Part shown: piece by piece, positions 9,664 to 20,289 of the stretch | How positions within the stretch are numbered: the first letter of the stretch is position 1 | Layout: every line of letters begins with the position of its first letter | From: Pseudolabrys sp. | GTDB lineage: Bacteria; Pseudomonadota; Alphaproteobacteria; Rhizobiales; Xanthobacteraceae | Direction of reading: 5' to 3' | Assembly: GCA_019689975.1 (NCBI GenBank) | Contig: JADGGK010000025.1 | Location: forward strand, 1-39,206 | DNA length: 39,206 nt | The notes under the pieces: model-generated | Databases searched by the model: none | What the model saw: the letters and a program-made list of their open reading frames with translations, nothing else | What the model was told of the DNA's origin: nothing | Translations under genes and position numbers: made by a program

Positions 9664-11714
9664 CAGCGCACCGCGAACATGAACCAGGTGATGAAGATCG
9701 CGGCGCCGATCAGCATCGCGAAGGCGTAGTGATAAAGATAACCGGTCTGCAGCCGGATGACGTTACGCGTCACGTCAAGCACCCGTGACGACACGCCGTC
9801 GGGGCCGAAGCCGTCGATCAGCCAGCCGTCGCCGCCTTTCCACAGCGCATATCCCAGTCGTTTCGCCGGGCGCACGAAGATCGCCTCGTATAATTCGTCG
9901 AAATACCACTTGTTGAGCAGGAAGCGGTAAAGAACCTCGTGTTGTCGCGCGAGCTCGACCGGAATGTCGGGGCGACGAACGTAGAACTGCCAGGCGATCG
10001 CGAATCCGATCACCATCATGATCGTCGGCAGAAGTCCGAGTGCGAGCGGCACGCCGTGCATATCCTCGAGCACGTGGTTGGACTTCGCGACGGTGAGGGA
10101 TTCGCGGAAAAATGCCGCCACCCCATGGCCGGCGAAGATCTCCTTGAACGGCAGGCCGGCGACGATCGAGCCGAGCGCGAGCGCGCCGAGCGGGATCAGC
10201 ATGACCAAGGGGCTTTCATGCGCATTTCGCCAATGCACCCGGTCATGCGGCTCGCCGTGGAACGTCTTGAAGATCAAACGCCAGGAATAGAACGAGGTCA
10301 GCAGGGCTGCGGAAACCGTCGTAACGGAGGCGTAAAGCGCCATCGGATTATGCGCCACATAGGTCGCCTCGATGATGGCGTCTTTGGAGAAATAGCCGGC
10401 CGTGAGCGGGAATCCGGTCAGCGCCAGCGTGCCGACGATCATCACGATATAGGTGAATGGCAGGCGGTCCTTGAGGCCGCCCATGTGGCGAATATCCTGT
10501 TCGTGATGCATGGCGATGATCACCGAGCCCGAACCAAGGAACAACAATGCCTTGAAAAATGCGTGCGTGAATAAATGAAACATGCCGACCGAATAGGCGC
10601 CGAGCCCCATGGCCACGAACATGTAGCCGAGCTGGGAGCAGGTCGAATAGGCGATGATGCGCTTGATGTCGTTCTGCACCAGGCCGATGGTCGCCGCGAA
10701 CAGAGCGGTCGTCGCGCCGATGAAGGTCACGAAGGCCTGCGCATGCGGGGCGAGCTCGAACAAAGGCGAAAGCCGCGCGACCATGAATACACCGGCGGTC
10801 ACCATGGTTGCGGCATGGATCAGCGCCGAGACCGGCGTCGGGCCTTCCATGGCGTCCGGCAGCCAGGTATGCAGCAGGAATTGCGCCGATTTGCCCATCG
10901 CACCCATGAACAGCAGCAGGCAGGTCAGCGTCAGCGCGTCGATGTCCCAGAAAAAGAAGTGCAGGCTCCGGCCGGCGAGCGCCGGCGCCTGCGCGAAAAC
11001 GGTGTCGAAATCGACCGCGCCCGCAAGCATGAACACGGCGAAGATGCCGAGCGCGAAGCCGAAATCGCCCACGCGATTAACCACGAAAGCCTTGATCGCG
11101 GCCGCATTGGCTTCCGGTTTGTGATACCAGAATCCGATCAGCAGATAGCTCGCGAGACCGACTCCCTCCCAGCCGAAAAACAACTGGACCAGGTTGTCCG
11201 CCGTCACCAGCATCAGCATGGCGAAGGTGAACATCGAGAGGTAGCCGAAGAAACGCGGACGGTAAGGGTCCTCGGCCATGTAGCCGATCGAATAGAGATG
11301 CACGAGCGCGGAAATCGTGTTGACCACGACCAGCATCACGGCCGTCAACGTATCGATCCTGAGCGACCAATCGACCGTCAGATCGCCGACAATCATCCAG
11401 GGAAAGATCGGCACCCGCACCTCATGCCCGCCGAAACCGACCTCGACGAAGGCGATCCACGACAGGATCATCGCCGCCATGAGGAAGGTCGTGGTCGCGA
11501 GCTCGGCCGCACGCGATCCGGCCGCCGCCGGCGCGTGCTCATGCGCCTGCGACAGCGCCGTTTCCCGCTCGGTTGGCGAGGAGCCGCCATGCGCCGCGTC
11601 CTCGCCGCCCGGCGGCGGATTTTCCCCCGGGCAACGCGCCCGGGCGCCGGCCAGGGAAATGATCGCCGCCAGCACCGCACCGAGCAACGGCAGAAACACT
11701 ATGGCCTGATACAT
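9663..11714 (-). CDS. nuoL: NADH-quinone oxidoreductase subunit L
   Basis: The distal antiporter-like subunit of complex I, ending in the long lateral helix. It has 683 residues against about 613 in E. coli. The core is seen in [19 protein letters not shown], the loop [20 protein letters not shown] and [16 protein letters not shown]. The extra length includes a Pro/Gly/His/Glu-rich linker between the first two helices (about 24-70, with [17 protein letters not shown]). From memory a linker here is common in rhizobial NuoL. The C-terminal part (about 555-683) holds the lateral helix and last membrane anchor. It lies 11 bp after nuoK. Confidence 0.97.
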   Translation of the reverse strand: MYQAIVFLPLLGAVLAAIISLAGARARCPGENPPPGGEDAAHGGSSPTERETALSQAHEHAPAAAGSRAAELATTTFLMAAMILSWIAFVEVGFGGHEVRVPIFPWMIVGDLTVDWSLRIDTLTAVMLVVVNTISALVHLYSIGYMAEDPYRPRFFGYLSMFTFAMLMLVTADNLVQLFFGWEGVGLASYLLIGFWYHKPEANAAAIKAFVVNRVGDFGFALGIFAVFMLAGAVDFDTVFAQAPALAGRSLHFFFWDIDALTLTCLLLFMGAMGKSAQFLLHTWLPDAMEGPTPVSALIHAATMVTAGVFMVARLSPLFELAPHAQAFVTFIGATTALFAATIGLVQNDIKRIIAYSTCSQLGYMFVAMGLGAYSVGMFHLFTHAFFKALLFLGSGSVIIAMHHEQDIRHMGGLKDRLPFTYIVMIVGTLALTGFPLTAGYFSKDAIIEATYVAHNPMALYASVTTVSAALLTSFYSWRLIFKTFHGEPHDRVHWRNAHESPLVMLIPLGALALGSIVAGLPFKEIFAGHGVAAFFRESLTVAKSNHVLEDMHGVPLALGLLPTIMMVIGFAIAWQFYVRRPDIPVELARQHEVLYRFLLNKWYFDELYEAIFVRPAKRLGYALWKGGDGWLIDGFGPDGVSSRVLDVTRNVIRLQTGYLYHYAFAMLIGAAIFITWFMFAVR

Positions 11715-11725
11715 CGCGCGCTGCC

Positions 11726-12034
11726 CTAGCCTTTCATCAAATTGATGTCTTCGACCGCGATCGTGCCGCGGTTGCGATAAAATATGACGAGGATGGCGAG
11801 CCCGATCGCCGTTTCCGCCGCCGCGACGGTAAGCACGATGAGCGCGTAGATCTGGCCCACGATGTCGCCGAGATGCGCCGAAAAGGCGACAAGATTGATG
11901 TTGACCGCGAGCAGGATCAATTCGATCGACATCAATATGATGATGACGTTCTTGCGGTTGAGGAAAATGCCGAAGATGCCGAGCGTGAAAAGGATGGCGG
12001 CGACCGCAAGATAGTGCCCGAGCCCGATCGTCAT
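11726..12034 (-). CDS. nuoK: NADH-quinone oxidoreductase subunit K
   Basis: A small MrpC-like membrane subunit of complex I with 102 residues and three helices, exactly the usual size. The two membrane-embedded acidic residues needed for proton transfer are visible, one in helix 2 ([15 protein letters not shown]) and one in helix 3 ([14 protein letters not shown]). It overlaps nuoJ upstream by 4 nt (ATGA). Confidence 0.97.
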   Translation of the reverse strand: MTIGLGHYLAVAAILFTLGIFGIFLNRKNVIIILMSIELILLAVNINLVAFSAHLGDIVGQIYALIVLTVAAAETAIGLAILVIFYRNRGTIAVEDINLMKG

Positions 12035-12651
12035 GCGCTGCCTCCCAGCCCCTGCCCCGGCCGCACGCGGCGAAGTTCGACGGCCTGCGCCGGCGTACGT
12101 GCCACCTGCCGCGCGATGTCCTGCCGGCGCACGCGCGCGCGGTGCTGCAGCGTCAGCACGATCGCGCCGACCATCGCCACCAGCAGAATGAAACCGGCGG
12201 CTTCGAAGAAATAGGCGTAACGCGTGTAGAGGACGAGGCCGATCGCCTCGGTATTCGAGGTGCCGGCCGGGATCGGCGCGGCGACCGCCTTCGGCACGCC
12301 CGGACCGATGGTCCAGGCGCCCACCACCAGCAGCAGCTCGGCGAGAAAAATTCCGCCGATCAATGCGCCGATCGGAAGGTATTGCAGCACGCCCTGCCTG
12401 AGCGAGGCAAAATCGACGTCGAGCATCATGACCACGAACAGGAACAGCACGGCAACCGCGCCGACATAGACCACGACCAGGATCATGGCGAGAAATTCGG
12501 CGCCCATCATCACGAACAGACCGGCGGCGTTGACGAAGGCGAGAATGAGGTAGAGCACCGAATGTACCGGATTGCGCGCGGCGATCACCATGAACGCGCT
12601 GGCCACGCAGATGCCGGCAAACAAATAAAAGAAAAGCGCCTGCACGACCAT
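12031..12651 (-). CDS. nuoJ: NADH-quinone oxidoreductase subunit J
   Basis: A membrane subunit of complex I with 206 residues and five predicted helices. The conserved stretch [20 protein letters not shown] leads into helix 3 ([19 protein letters not shown]), which carries the pi-bulge region. The C-terminal tail (about 170-206) is basic and variable. The frame is open 22 codons upstream into nuoI, but ATG at 12651 gives the family N-terminus [13 protein letters not shown] and lies 4 nt past the nuoI stop. Confidence 0.96.
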   Translation of the reverse strand: MVVQALFFYLFAGICVASAFMVIAARNPVHSVLYLILAFVNAAGLFVMMGAEFLAMILVVVYVGAVAVLFLFVVMMLDVDFASLRQGVLQYLPIGALIGGIFLAELLLVVGAWTIGPGVPKAVAAPIPAGTSNTEAIGLVLYTRYAYFFEAAGFILLVAMVGAIVLTLQHRARVRRQDIARQVARTPAQAVELRRVRPGQGLGGSA

Positions 12652-12655
12652 CGGA

Positions 12656-13144
12656 TCACCTGTATGGCGCGTCGAGCGCGATGTTCTGGGCGATCTCGCG
12701 TTCCCAGCGGTCGCCATTGGCGAGCAGGCGCTCCTTGTCGTAATAGAGTTCTTCCCGCGTCTCGGTCGCGAACTCGAAGTTCGGCCCCTCTACGATGGCG
12801 TCGACCGGGCAGGCCTCCTGACACAGACCGCAATAGATGCATTTGACCATGTCGATGTCGTAGCGTGTCGTGCGCCGCGTGCCGTCGTTGCGCCGCGGGC
12901 CGGCCTCGATGGTGATGGCCTGCGCCGGGCAGATCGCCTCGCACAGTTTGCAGGCAATGCAGCGTTCCTCGCCGTTGGGATAGCGCCGCAGCGCGTGCTC
13001 GCCGCGAAACCGCGGCGAGAGCGGGCCCTTCTCGAAGGGATAGTTGAGCGTCGCCTTGGGACGGAAGAAATAACGCAGCGCCAGCGCCAGGCCGGTCACG
13101 AACTCCCAGAGGAAAATGCTCTTGGCCGCGCGGTCGAGTTTCAT
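12656..13144 (-). CDS. nuoI: NADH-quinone oxidoreductase subunit I (2x 4Fe-4S)
   Basis: A peripheral-arm subunit carrying clusters N6a and N6b on the electron path to N2. It has 162 residues. Two ferredoxin-type motifs are complete: Cys62, 65, 68, 72 ([12 protein letters not shown]) and Cys102, 105, 108, 112 ([12 protein letters not shown]), followed by the family sequence [12 protein letters not shown]. An amphipathic N-terminus ([19 protein letters not shown]) lies on the membrane. ATG at 13144, 7 nt after the nuoH stop, was chosen over an upstream in-frame start inside nuoH. Confidence 0.97.
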   Translation of the reverse strand: MKLDRAAKSIFLWEFVTGLALALRYFFRPKATLNYPFEKGPLSPRFRGEHALRRYPNGEERCIACKLCEAICPAQAITIEAGPRRNDGTRRTTRYDIDMVKCIYCGLCQEACPVDAIVEGPNFEFATETREELYYDKERLLANGDRWEREIAQNIALDAPYR

Positions 13145-13151
13145 CACGTCC

Positions 13152-14186
13152 TCATCTGACTGCGGCAAGCACGGCGGGCCCGTACTGCAGGACCGCGGCG
13201 ACAATCGCTACCATGGCCAAGGACCACGGCAGGAAGACCTTCCAACCGAGCCGCATGAGCTGGTCGTAGCGATAGCGCGGCACGATCGCCTTGGCCATGG
13301 CGAACAGAAAGAACAGGAACAGCGCCTTGAGCGTGAACCAGATGACGCCGGGTATCCACGTGAACGGAGGATAAGGTACCGGCGGCAACCAGCCGCCGAG
13401 GAAAAGAATCGTGCCCATGGCGCACATGGTCGCGATCGCCACGTACTCGCCGAGCATGAACATCATATAGGGGGTGGAACCGTATTCGACCATGAAGCCC
13501 GCGACCAGTTCCGATTCCGCCTCCACGAGATCGAATGGCGGCCTATTGGTCTCGGCGAGGGCGGAGACGAAGAACACCACGAACATCGGCAGGAGCCGCA
13601 GCCAGTACCAGGAGAACAGGCCCAGGGACCCGTCCTGCGCTTCGACGATCCTGGAAAGGTTGAGCGAGCCGGCGCAGAGCAGCACGGTGATGAAGACGAA
13701 ACCGATCGACACCTCGTAGGAGACCATTTGCGCGGCCGAGCGCAGCGCGGCGAGGAACGGATATTTGGAGTTCGACGCCCATCCCGCCATGATCACGCCG
13801 TAGACCATGAGCGAGGAGATGGCGAAGATGTAGAGCACGCCGACGTTGATGTCGGCGATCACCCATTTGGCATTGACCGGAATCACGGCCCAGGCGGCGA
13901 GCGCAAGCGTGCAGGTCACGAGCGGCGCAAGGAGGAACACGCCTTTGTTGGCTGCCGCCGGGATCACGGGCTCCTTCAACACGAATTTGATGAGATCGGC
14001 GAAAGATTGCAGCAGCCCCCAAGGCCCGACCACGTTGGGCCCGCGCCGGATCTGGACCGCTGCCCAGATCTTTCGGTCCGCCAGCAGGATATAGGCGATG
14101 GCGATGAGCAGAATGACGAGCAGCAGCAGCGACTGCGCCACGATCACGACCACCGGCCAGACATAGGTCGAGAAAAACGGTTCCAT
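13152..14186 (-). CDS. nuoH: NADH-quinone oxidoreductase subunit H
   Basis: The membrane subunit that forms the quinone entry site with NuoB and NuoD. It has 344 residues and about eight helices. The quinone-side acidic loop is seen in [22 protein letters not shown], and the N-terminal conserved segment in [20 protein letters not shown]. The start lies 7 nt after the nuoG stop. Confidence 0.97.
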   Translation of the reverse strand: MEPFFSTYVWPVVVIVAQSLLLLVILLIAIAYILLADRKIWAAVQIRRGPNVVGPWGLLQSFADLIKFVLKEPVIPAAANKGVFLLAPLVTCTLALAAWAVIPVNAKWVIADINVGVLYIFAISSLMVYGVIMAGWASNSKYPFLAALRSAAQMVSYEVSIGFVFITVLLCAGSLNLSRIVEAQDGSLGLFSWYWLRLLPMFVVFFVSALAETNRPPFDLVEAESELVAGFMVEYGSTPYMMFMLGEYVAIATMCAMGTILFLGGWLPPVPYPPFTWIPGVIWFTLKALFLFFLFAMAKAIVPRYRYDQLMRLGWKVFLPWSLAMVAIVAAVLQYGPAVLAAVR

Positions 14187-14193
14187 CGGACCC

Positions 14194-16263
14194 CTACTCC
14201 GCCGCCGTCCTGGCGGCAGCCTGCGCCAAGGCCGAACATTCCGCCATCACCGCCGACGCGCGCGCGATCGGATTGGTCAGGTAGAAGTCGTCGATCGGCG
14301 ATTTCAACACGTCGCGTCGCGGGTCCCCGCCGCGTTTGGCGAGCTTGCCGATGTCCTCGATGTCGCCCGGAACGACCTCGCCGAGCCGCATCAGCGGCGG
14401 ATGCGCCGTAAACAGGCGCTCGCGCAGCGCCGCGAGCGAGTCATAGGGAAGCCGCGCGCCGAGCCGCTCGGAAAGCGCCCGCAGGATGGCCCAATCCTCG
14501 CGCGCATCGCCGGGCGGGAACCCGGCCCGGTTGGCAAGCTGCACGCGTCCCTCGGTGTTGACGTAAAGGCCCGATTTCTCCGGATAGGCGGCGCCGGGAA
14601 GAATGACGTCGGCGCGGTGCGCGCCGCGGTCGCCATGCGTGCCGATGTAGATGACGAACGGTCCGGGCTTGACGTCGATTTCGTCGGCCGCGAGCAGGAA
14701 CAGCACGTCGACCGCGCCGGCGGCCATCTGCGCGGCCGTCTTGCCTCCGGCGCCCGGCACCAGGCCGAGGTCGAGCGCCGCCACCCGGGAGGCGGCGTGG
14801 TGCAGGACCGAGAAGCCGTTCCAGCCGTGCTTGACGGCGCCGAGCTCGATCGCCGTGCGGGCCGCGAGCGCGGCGACGGCGGCGCCGTCATCCCGCGTCA
14901 CCGCGCCGGCCCCGAGCAGCACGATCGGTCGCTCGGCCCTGCGCACGGCCTCGGCGAACCGGCTCTTGCCGATGCCGGCAAGCGTCTCGGCGCCGCCGCC
15001 GAGATAGTCGTAAGGATAGGTGAGATCGCATTTCTCGCCGATCAGTGCGATGGGGAAGTGACCCGCGCGCCAGCGCTTGCGGATGCGCGCATTGAGCACC
15101 GCCGCCTCGCGCCGGGGATTGGAGCCGATGATCAGCAGCGCATCGGCGCGGTCGATGCCGGCGATGGTGGCGTTGAATAGATAGGTGGCGCGGCCCCAGG
15201 ACGGATCGAAGGCCGCGCCGTCCTGCCGTGCATCGATATTGGCGCTGCCAAGACGCGTCAGCAGGTCCTTGAGCGCATACATCTCTTCGGCAGCGCAAAG
15301 ATCGCCGGCGATGGCGCCGATCCGCTGCGGCTCCGTCGCCTTCACCTTCGCCACGATCGCGGCAAAGGCCTCGGCCCAACTCGCCGGACGCAGCCGCCCC
15401 TGGTCGCGGACATAGGGTTGATCGAGCCGCTGGGTGCGCAGGCCGTCGACGACGTGCCGCGTCTTGTCGGAAATCCACTCCTCGTTCACGTCGTCATTGA
15501 CGCGCGGCAGGATGCGCATCACCTCGCGTCCGCGCGTGTCGATGCGGATGGCCGAGCCGAGCGCATCCATGACGTCGATGGACTGGGTCTTGGTCAGCTC
15601 CCAGGGACGCGCCGAGAAGGCATAGGGCTTCGACGTGAGCGCCCCCACCGGGCACAGATCGACGACGTTGCCCTGCAGCTCCGAGGTCATGGCATGCTCG
15701 AGATAGGTCGTGATCTCCATGTCCTCGCCGCGGCCGATGGCGCCGAGCTCCGGCACTCCCGCAACCTCGGTCGAGAAACGGATGCAGCGCGTGCAATGGA
15801 TGCAGCGCGTCATGATGGTCTTGACCAGGGGACCGATATATTTGTCCTCGACGGCCCGTTTGTTCTCCGCATAGCGCGAGGCGTCCACGCCGTAGGCCAT
15901 GGCCTGGTCCTGCAGATCACACTCGCCTCCCTGGTCGCAGATCGGGCAATCGAGCGGATGGTTGATCAGCAGAAATTCCATCACCCCTTCGCGCGCCTTC
16001 TTGACCATCGGCGTGCGCGTGTTGACCTTTTTGGGCGAACCGTCCTTGTTGGGAGGGAGATCCTTCACCGCCATCGCGCAGGACGCCTGCGGCTTGGGAA
16101 TGCCGACGACCTCGACGAGGCACATGCGACAATTGCCGGCGATCGACAGCCGCTCATGGAAGCAGAAACGCGGGATCTCCGCCCCGGCGGCCTCGCAGGC
16201 CTGCAGCAGCGTGTATTCCGGGGGGACGTCGATCTCCCGTCCGTCGACGATCAGCCTCATCAT
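14194..16263 (-). CDS. nuoG: NADH-quinone oxidoreductase subunit G
   Basis: The large peripheral iron-sulfur subunit of complex I, 689 residues. Numbering from the second Met, the 2Fe-2S ligands are Cys33, 44, 47 and 61. The His-Cys3 4Fe-4S site is His101 with Cys105, 108 and 114, and the next 4Fe-4S site is Cys153, 156, 159 and 203 (CIHCTRC and LCPVGAL). A molybdopterin-oxidoreductase-like domain follows from about 215. Two ATGs in tandem (16263 and 16260) could start it. The first overlaps the TGA of the upstream DUF3291 gene (ATGATG), indicating coupling. The C-terminal tail is alanine-rich. Confidence 0.96.
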   Translation of the reverse strand: MMRLIVDGREIDVPPEYTLLQACEAAGAEIPRFCFHERLSIAGNCRMCLVEVVGIPKPQASCAMAVKDLPPNKDGSPKKVNTRTPMVKKAREGVMEFLLINHPLDCPICDQGGECDLQDQAMAYGVDASRYAENKRAVEDKYIGPLVKTIMTRCIHCTRCIRFSTEVAGVPELGAIGRGEDMEITTYLEHAMTSELQGNVVDLCPVGALTSKPYAFSARPWELTKTQSIDVMDALGSAIRIDTRGREVMRILPRVNDDVNEEWISDKTRHVVDGLRTQRLDQPYVRDQGRLRPASWAEAFAAIVAKVKATEPQRIGAIAGDLCAAEEMYALKDLLTRLGSANIDARQDGAAFDPSWGRATYLFNATIAGIDRADALLIIGSNPRREAAVLNARIRKRWRAGHFPIALIGEKCDLTYPYDYLGGGAETLAGIGKSRFAEAVRRAERPIVLLGAGAVTRDDGAAVAALAARTAIELGAVKHGWNGFSVLHHAASRVAALDLGLVPGAGGKTAAQMAAGAVDVLFLLAADEIDVKPGPFVIYIGTHGDRGAHRADVILPGAAYPEKSGLYVNTEGRVQLANRAGFPPGDAREDWAILRALSERLGARLPYDSLAALRERLFTAHPPLMRLGEVVPGDIEDIGKLAKRGGDPRRDVLKSPIDDFYLTNPIARASAVMAECSALAQAAARTAAE

Positions 16264-16739
16264 GCCGCCCGTTCGTTCAATTTTGCGCCGCGTTGCGACT
16301 TCCACAGTCCCGCTTCCGGCAGGTGCTCCCAGCCGAAGGCGAAATCGCTGGCTCCATGGGCGATGAAGTGGTCACGTCGCCTGACACCCTCCGCCAGGGT
16401 CGGCCGCGCACCTTCCGCCACCCACCACATCACGAGCGGAGCCGCGATCGGTTCGAACCATTCCTCACGCCGGCGATAGAACCGGCCGTGCACCGTCCGC
16501 CACACGAAGCGCTCGAGCGCCGCCGCGTTCTCCCACACGGTCAGATTCGGCAGAATCGTCGGATCGTCGTAGACGCGCATGTTCATGGCATGGCCGCTTT
16601 CGTCCTGAAGCCGCCAGACGAAACCCTCGATCTGCTCGGCAAGCGCGTTGACCCGCTTCACGTTGTCGACGAACTCGGTCATGCGCGGATCGTCGAGCGG
16701 ATAGCGGATGCGCGCGATATTGAACTGGGCAAGGTGCAT
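16260..16739 (-). CDS. DUF3291 domain protein embedded in the nuo operon
   Basis: A 159-residue soluble protein, not a complex I subunit. It matches the DUF3291 pattern: N-terminal HLAQFNIARIRYPLDDPRM, a central NLTVWENAAALERFVWRTVHGRFYRRREEWF and C-terminal MWWVAEGARPTLAEGVRRRDHF. Families of this kind adopt an antibiotic-monooxygenase-like dimeric alpha/beta barrel; no enzymatic function is established to my knowledge. It starts 5 nt after the nuoF stop, and its TGA overlaps the nuoG ATG, so it must be translated with complex I mRNA. No signal peptide or membrane helix is seen. A role in assembly or protection of the NuoEFG module is only an inference from position. Confidence 0.85.
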   Translation of the reverse strand: MHLAQFNIARIRYPLDDPRMTEFVDNVKRVNALAEQIEGFVWRLQDESGHAMNMRVYDDPTILPNLTVWENAAALERFVWRTVHGRFYRRREEWFEPIAAPLVMWWVAEGARPTLAEGVRRRDHFIAHGASDFAFGWEHLPEAGLWKSQRGAKLNERAA

Positions 16740-16744
16740 GCGCG

Positions 16745-18055
16745 CTACTCCGCGGCCTCGCGCACGGCGCCGTCCGCGTCGGCATTGCGCGTATATTCGT
16801 CGATACGCCGCTCAATCTCGCCGCGGAAATGCCGCAGCAATCCCTGCACCGGCCAGGCCGCGCCGTCGCCGAAGGCGCATATCGTGTGACCCTCGATCTG
16901 GGTGGTCACATCCATGAGCATGTCGATCTCGCGCTTCTGCGCGCGGCCTTCCGCCATGCGCATGAGCACGCGCCACATCCAGCCCGTGCCCTCGCGACAA
17001 GGGGTGCACTGGCCGCACGACTCGTGCTTGTAGAAATAGGAGATCCGCGCCATCGCCCGCACGATGTCGGTCGACTTGTCCATCACGATCACGGCCGCGG
17101 TCCCGAGCGCCGATTTCTTGTCGCGGCAGCCGTCGAAATCCAGGATGAGCGAATCGGCCCAATCCTTGCCGGCCGGCACCAGCGGCATCGACGAACCGCC
17201 GGGGATCACCGCGAGCAGATTGTCCCAACCGCCGCGCACGCCCCCGGCATGGGTCTCGAGCAGCTCGCGCAGCGGAATTCCCATGGCCTCTTCGACGTTG
17301 CACGGCCGCTCGACATGACCGGAAATGCAGAACAGCTTGGTCCCGGTATTGTTGGGCCTGCCGATCGACGCAAACCATGACGCGCCGCGGCGCATGATGT
17401 CTGGCACCACCGCGATCGATTCGACGTTGTTCACCGTGGTGGGGCACCCATAGAGCCCGACATTGGCCGGGAACGGCGGCTTGAGCCGCGGCATCCCCTT
17501 CTTGCCCTCGAGGCTTTCGAGCAATGCGGTCTCCTCGCCGCAGATATAGGCGCCCGCGCCGTGATGCACGTGGAGGTCGAAATCCCAGCCGTGCACATTG
17601 TTCTTGCCGATGAGCCTCGCCGCATAGGCCTCTTCGACCGCGGCCTCGAGCCGCCGGCGTTCGTGCACGAATTCGCCGCGCACGTAGATATAGGCCGTGT
17701 TCGCACCCATCGCGAAGCCGGCGATCAGGCAACCTTCGATCAGCAGGTGCGGATCGTTGCGCATGATCTCCCGGTCCTTGCAGGTGCCGGGCTCCGATTC
17801 GTCGGCGTTGACGACAAGGTAGTGCGGCCGGCCGTCCGACTTCTTGGGCATGAACGACCATTTGAGGCCGGTCGGAAAGCCGGCGCCGCCGCGGCCGCGC
17901 AAACCCGAATTCTTGATCTCGTCGATGATCGCCTCGCGACCCTTGGCCAGGATCGCCTTGGTAGCGTCCCAGGCGCCGCGGGCGCGTGCGCCCTTGAGCC
18001 GCCAATCATGCAGGCCGTAGAGGTTGCGGAATATCCGGTCCTTGTCAGCGAGCAT
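16745..18055 (-). CDS. nuoF: NADH-quinone oxidoreductase subunit F (NADH/FMN, 4Fe-4S)
   Basis: The NADH-oxidising subunit with FMN and cluster N3, 436 residues. The NADH/FMN sites are [13 protein letters not shown] (54-66), [14 protein letters not shown] (83-96) and [19 protein letters not shown] (167-185). Cluster ligands are Cys347, 350, 353 (CGQCTPC) and Cys393. It lies 3 nt after the nuoE stop and is followed after 5 nt by the DUF3291 gene, where nuoG would normally begin. Confidence 0.97.
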   Translation of the reverse strand: MLADKDRIFRNLYGLHDWRLKGARARGAWDATKAILAKGREAIIDEIKNSGLRGRGGAGFPTGLKWSFMPKKSDGRPHYLVVNADESEPGTCKDREIMRNDPHLLIEGCLIAGFAMGANTAYIYVRGEFVHERRRLEAAVEEAYAARLIGKNNVHGWDFDLHVHHGAGAYICGEETALLESLEGKKGMPRLKPPFPANVGLYGCPTTVNNVESIAVVPDIMRRGASWFASIGRPNNTGTKLFCISGHVERPCNVEEAMGIPLRELLETHAGGVRGGWDNLLAVIPGGSSMPLVPAGKDWADSLILDFDGCRDKKSALGTAAVIVMDKSTDIVRAMARISYFYKHESCGQCTPCREGTGWMWRVLMRMAEGRAQKREIDMLMDVTTQIEGHTICAFGDGAAWPVQGLLRHFRGEIERRIDEYTRNADADGAVREAAE

Positions 18056-18058
18056 CGC

Positions 18059-18664
18059 TCAGGCCTTTTCCTTGAGCGTCGTGGGACCGCCCACCGGCGC
18101 CGACAGCTGCCGATCGATCTGCGGACCCGGCTTCACTTTCCTGCCGGCGGCGAGTTCGTCGAGAATCCGGCCGAAGCTTTCGGCGGTCAGGTCCTCGTAG
18201 TAATCCTCATTGATCTGCACCATGGGCGCATTGACGCAGGCGCCGAGGCATTCGACTTCGACCCAGGAGAACTTGCCGTCATGGGTGACCGCGCCCGGCG
18301 CCCCGATGCGCGCGCGGCAGACGCGCTCAAGTTCGTCCGCCCCGCGCAGCCGGCATGGGGTCGTGCCGCACAGCTGCACGTGGAATCTGCCGACCGGCTG
18401 CAGATTGAACATGGTGTAGAACGTGGCGACCTCCAGCGCCCGAATATGCGCAACCCCGAGGAAGTCGGCCACGTAACGGATCGCCGGCTCCGGCAGCCAA
18501 CCGCCGGCCTGTTGCTGCGCGCGCCACAGCAGCGGGATGATCGCCGATTGCTGCCGGCCCGGCGGATATTTGGCGAGCTGCTGTTTCGCCCAAGCGAGAT
18601 TTTCCGCCGTGAAGGCGAAACTCTTCGGTTGCAGTTCGGGCGGGGCGAGCCGGCGCACGCTCAT
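18059..18664 (-). CDS. nuoE: NADH-quinone oxidoreductase subunit E (2Fe-2S)
   Basis: A thioredoxin-fold 2Fe-2S (N1a) subunit of the NADH dehydrogenase module, 201 residues. Cluster ligands are Cys99 and Cys104 (LCGTTPC), Cys139 and Cys143 (CLGAC). The helical N-terminal part has family features ([18 protein letters not shown]). The same frame stays open almost 500 bp upstream through nuoD, but ATG at 18664 overlaps the nuoD stop (ATGA) and gives the right length. A Lys/Pro-rich tail of about 30 residues extends past the domain. Confidence 0.97.
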   Translation of the reverse strand: MSVRRLAPPELQPKSFAFTAENLAWAKQQLAKYPPGRQQSAIIPLLWRAQQQAGGWLPEPAIRYVADFLGVAHIRALEVATFYTMFNLQPVGRFHVQLCGTTPCRLRGADELERVCRARIGAPGAVTHDGKFSWVEVECLGACVNAPMVQINEDYYEDLTAESFGRILDELAAGRKVKPGPQIDRQLSAPVGGPTTLKEKA

Positions 18665-19851
18665 CGGTCCACCTCGCCGAACACGATGTCGAGCGAGCCG
18701 AGAATGGCCGAGACGTCCGCGAGCATATGACCGCGGGTGAGGAAATCCATCGCCTGAAGGTGGGCGAAACCCGGCGCGCGGATCTTGCATTTGTACGGCT
18801 TGTTGGTGCCGTCGGCGATCAGATAGACGCCGAACTCGCCCTTGGGCGCCTCGACCGCGGCGTAGACCTCGCCGGCCGGCACGTGGTAGCCCTCGGTGTA
18901 GAGCTTGAAGTGATGGATGAGCGCCTCCATCGACCGCTTCATCTCGGCGCGTCGGGGGGGCACGATCTTGTGGTCTTCGACCGCAACCGGTCCCTGCCCG
19001 TCCTTCGCACGCAGCTTGGCGCAGCACTGCTGCATGATGCGGGTCGATTGCCGCATCTCCTCCATGCGGACGAGGTAACGGTCGTAGCAATCGCCGTTCT
19101 TTCCGACCGGGATCTCGAAATCGAGCTCGGAATAGCACTCATAGGGCTGCGCCCGGCGCAGATCCCAGGCGGCGCCCGAGCCGCGCACCATCACGCCGGA
19201 GAAACCCCAGTTCCACGCATCCTCGAGCTTGACGACGCCGATGTCGACGTTGCGCTGCTTGAAGATGCGGTTGTCCGTGAGCAGGCGGTCAAGATCGTCG
19301 ACCACCTTGAGGAAGGGATTGCAGAATGCATCGATGTCGTCGATCAGCTGCGGCGGCAGATCCTGGTGCACGCCTCCGGGCCGGAAATATTTGGCATGCA
19401 TGCGGCTGCCGGAGGCGCGCTCGTAGAACACCATCAGCTTTTCGCGTTCCTCGAACCCCCACAACGGCGGCGTCAGCGCACCGACATCCATCGCCTGCGT
19501 GGTGACGTTGAGCAGATGCGACAAAAGCCGCCCGATTTCGGCATAGAGCACGCGGATCAACTGCGCGCGCCGCGGAACGGTGATGCCGAGCAGTTTTTCG
19601 ACCGCGAGGCAAAATGCGTGCTCTTGGTTCATCGGCGCGACGTAATCGAGCCGATCGAAATAGCCCACCGCCTGCAGATAGGTCTTGTGCTCGATCAGCT
19701 TCTCGGTGCCGCGATGGAGCAACCCTATATGCGGGTCCACACGTTCGACGACTTCGCCGTCGAGTTCCAGCACCAGGCGCAGCACGCCGTGCGCCGCCGG
19801 ATGCTGCGGTCCGAAATTCATCGTGAAATTGCGCAGCGTGGTCTCGCCCAT
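18661..19851 (-). CDS. nuoD: NADH-quinone oxidoreductase subunit D
   Basis: A 49-kDa-type subunit lining the quinone pocket, derived from hydrogenase large subunits. It has 396 residues. The N-terminal quinone-site motif is [14 protein letters not shown] with its two histidines, followed by [14 protein letters not shown]. The C-terminus ends in the conserved DIVFGEVDR. The ATG overlaps the stop of the preceding thioesterase gene by 1 nt (TGATG), and the stop overlaps nuoE. Confidence 0.97.
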   Translation of the reverse strand: MGETTLRNFTMNFGPQHPAAHGVLRLVLELDGEVVERVDPHIGLLHRGTEKLIEHKTYLQAVGYFDRLDYVAPMNQEHAFCLAVEKLLGITVPRRAQLIRVLYAEIGRLLSHLLNVTTQAMDVGALTPPLWGFEEREKLMVFYERASGSRMHAKYFRPGGVHQDLPPQLIDDIDAFCNPFLKVVDDLDRLLTDNRIFKQRNVDIGVVKLEDAWNWGFSGVMVRGSGAAWDLRRAQPYECYSELDFEIPVGKNGDCYDRYLVRMEEMRQSTRIMQQCCAKLRAKDGQGPVAVEDHKIVPPRRAEMKRSMEALIHHFKLYTEGYHVPAGEVYAAVEAPKGEFGVYLIADGTNKPYKCKIRAPGFAHLQAMDFLTRGHMLADVSAILGSLDIVFGEVDR

Positions 19852-20285
19852 CAGCCCACCAAGTCCGCCGCCGCCCTGGCCTTCTGCGCGACCCGGGCAT
19901 TGAAACGGTCCCAGTTGACCACCGCCCTTTCATGGCGGCCTTCCCCGATCATGTCGAGGCCGTCATGCGCGCGCACCTTGAAGACCAGCTTGCGGCCGTT
20001 CACCGCGGTGAGCTCGGCCTCGACGGTCACCGTCATGCCCGGCGGGGTCGCCGCCGTGTGGCTGACATCGACATGGGTGCCGAGGCTGCCCTCGCCCACC
20101 TCCAGATGAGGCTCCAGCAACTGCGCGCAGGTCCACTCCATCAGCACGATCATGAAACCGGTGGCGAAAACCTTGGGCATGGCCGCGAGCAGCGGCGATT
20201 CCGGAAACGTGTAAGGGACGGTCTTGTTTTCCGGAACCGTATAGGAGAACGAGTGCCTGAGACCTGGCTTCAGCGTGGGCTTCAT
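19851..20285 (-). CDS. FlK-like hotdog acyl-CoA thioesterase inside the nuo operon
   Basis: A 144-residue single hotdog-domain protein that closely resembles FlK, the fluoroacetyl-CoA thioesterase of Streptomyces cattleya, as I remember that sequence. The FlK catalytic set falls at identical numbering: Thr42 (VFATGFM), Glu50 (LMEW) and His76 (SHTAATPPG), plus Gly69 and Arg120. The two lid phenylalanines that give FlK its preference for fluoroacetyl-CoA (33 and 36) are Leu33 and Met36 here, so a different short acyl-CoA is likely. It starts 4 nt after the nuoC stop and its TGA overlaps the nuoD ATG. ATG at 20285 was chosen because an upstream extension would run into nuoC. The substrate is unknown; a housekeeping or detoxifying hydrolase is the best guess. 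Confidence 0.88.
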   Translation of the reverse strand: MKPTLKPGLRHSFSYTVPENKTVPYTFPESPLLAAMPKVFATGFMIVLMEWTCAQLLEPHLEVGEGSLGTHVDVSHTAATPPGMTVTVEAELTAVNGRKLVFKVRAHDGLDMIGEGRHERAVVNWDRFNARVAQKARAAADLVG

Positions 20286-20289
20286 GGCG

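Noticed and set aside
10575-11729. Long plus-strand open frames opposite nuoL, and similar ones opposite nuoD, nuoH, lon and clpX
   Set aside because: His/Arg/Glu-rich shadow translations produced by GC-biased codons of the genuine minus-strand genes.
18059-19138. A 359-codon NuoE with a long N-terminal extension
   Set aside because: The extension overlaps nuoD completely and is Arg-rich shadow sequence; ATG at 18664 gives the normal NuoE.
19851-20285. Calling the nuo-embedded thioesterase a fluoroacetyl-CoA thioesterase
   Set aside because: The catalytic residues match FlK, but the lid phenylalanines linked to fluoroacetyl specificity are Leu and Met here, so the substrate is left open.
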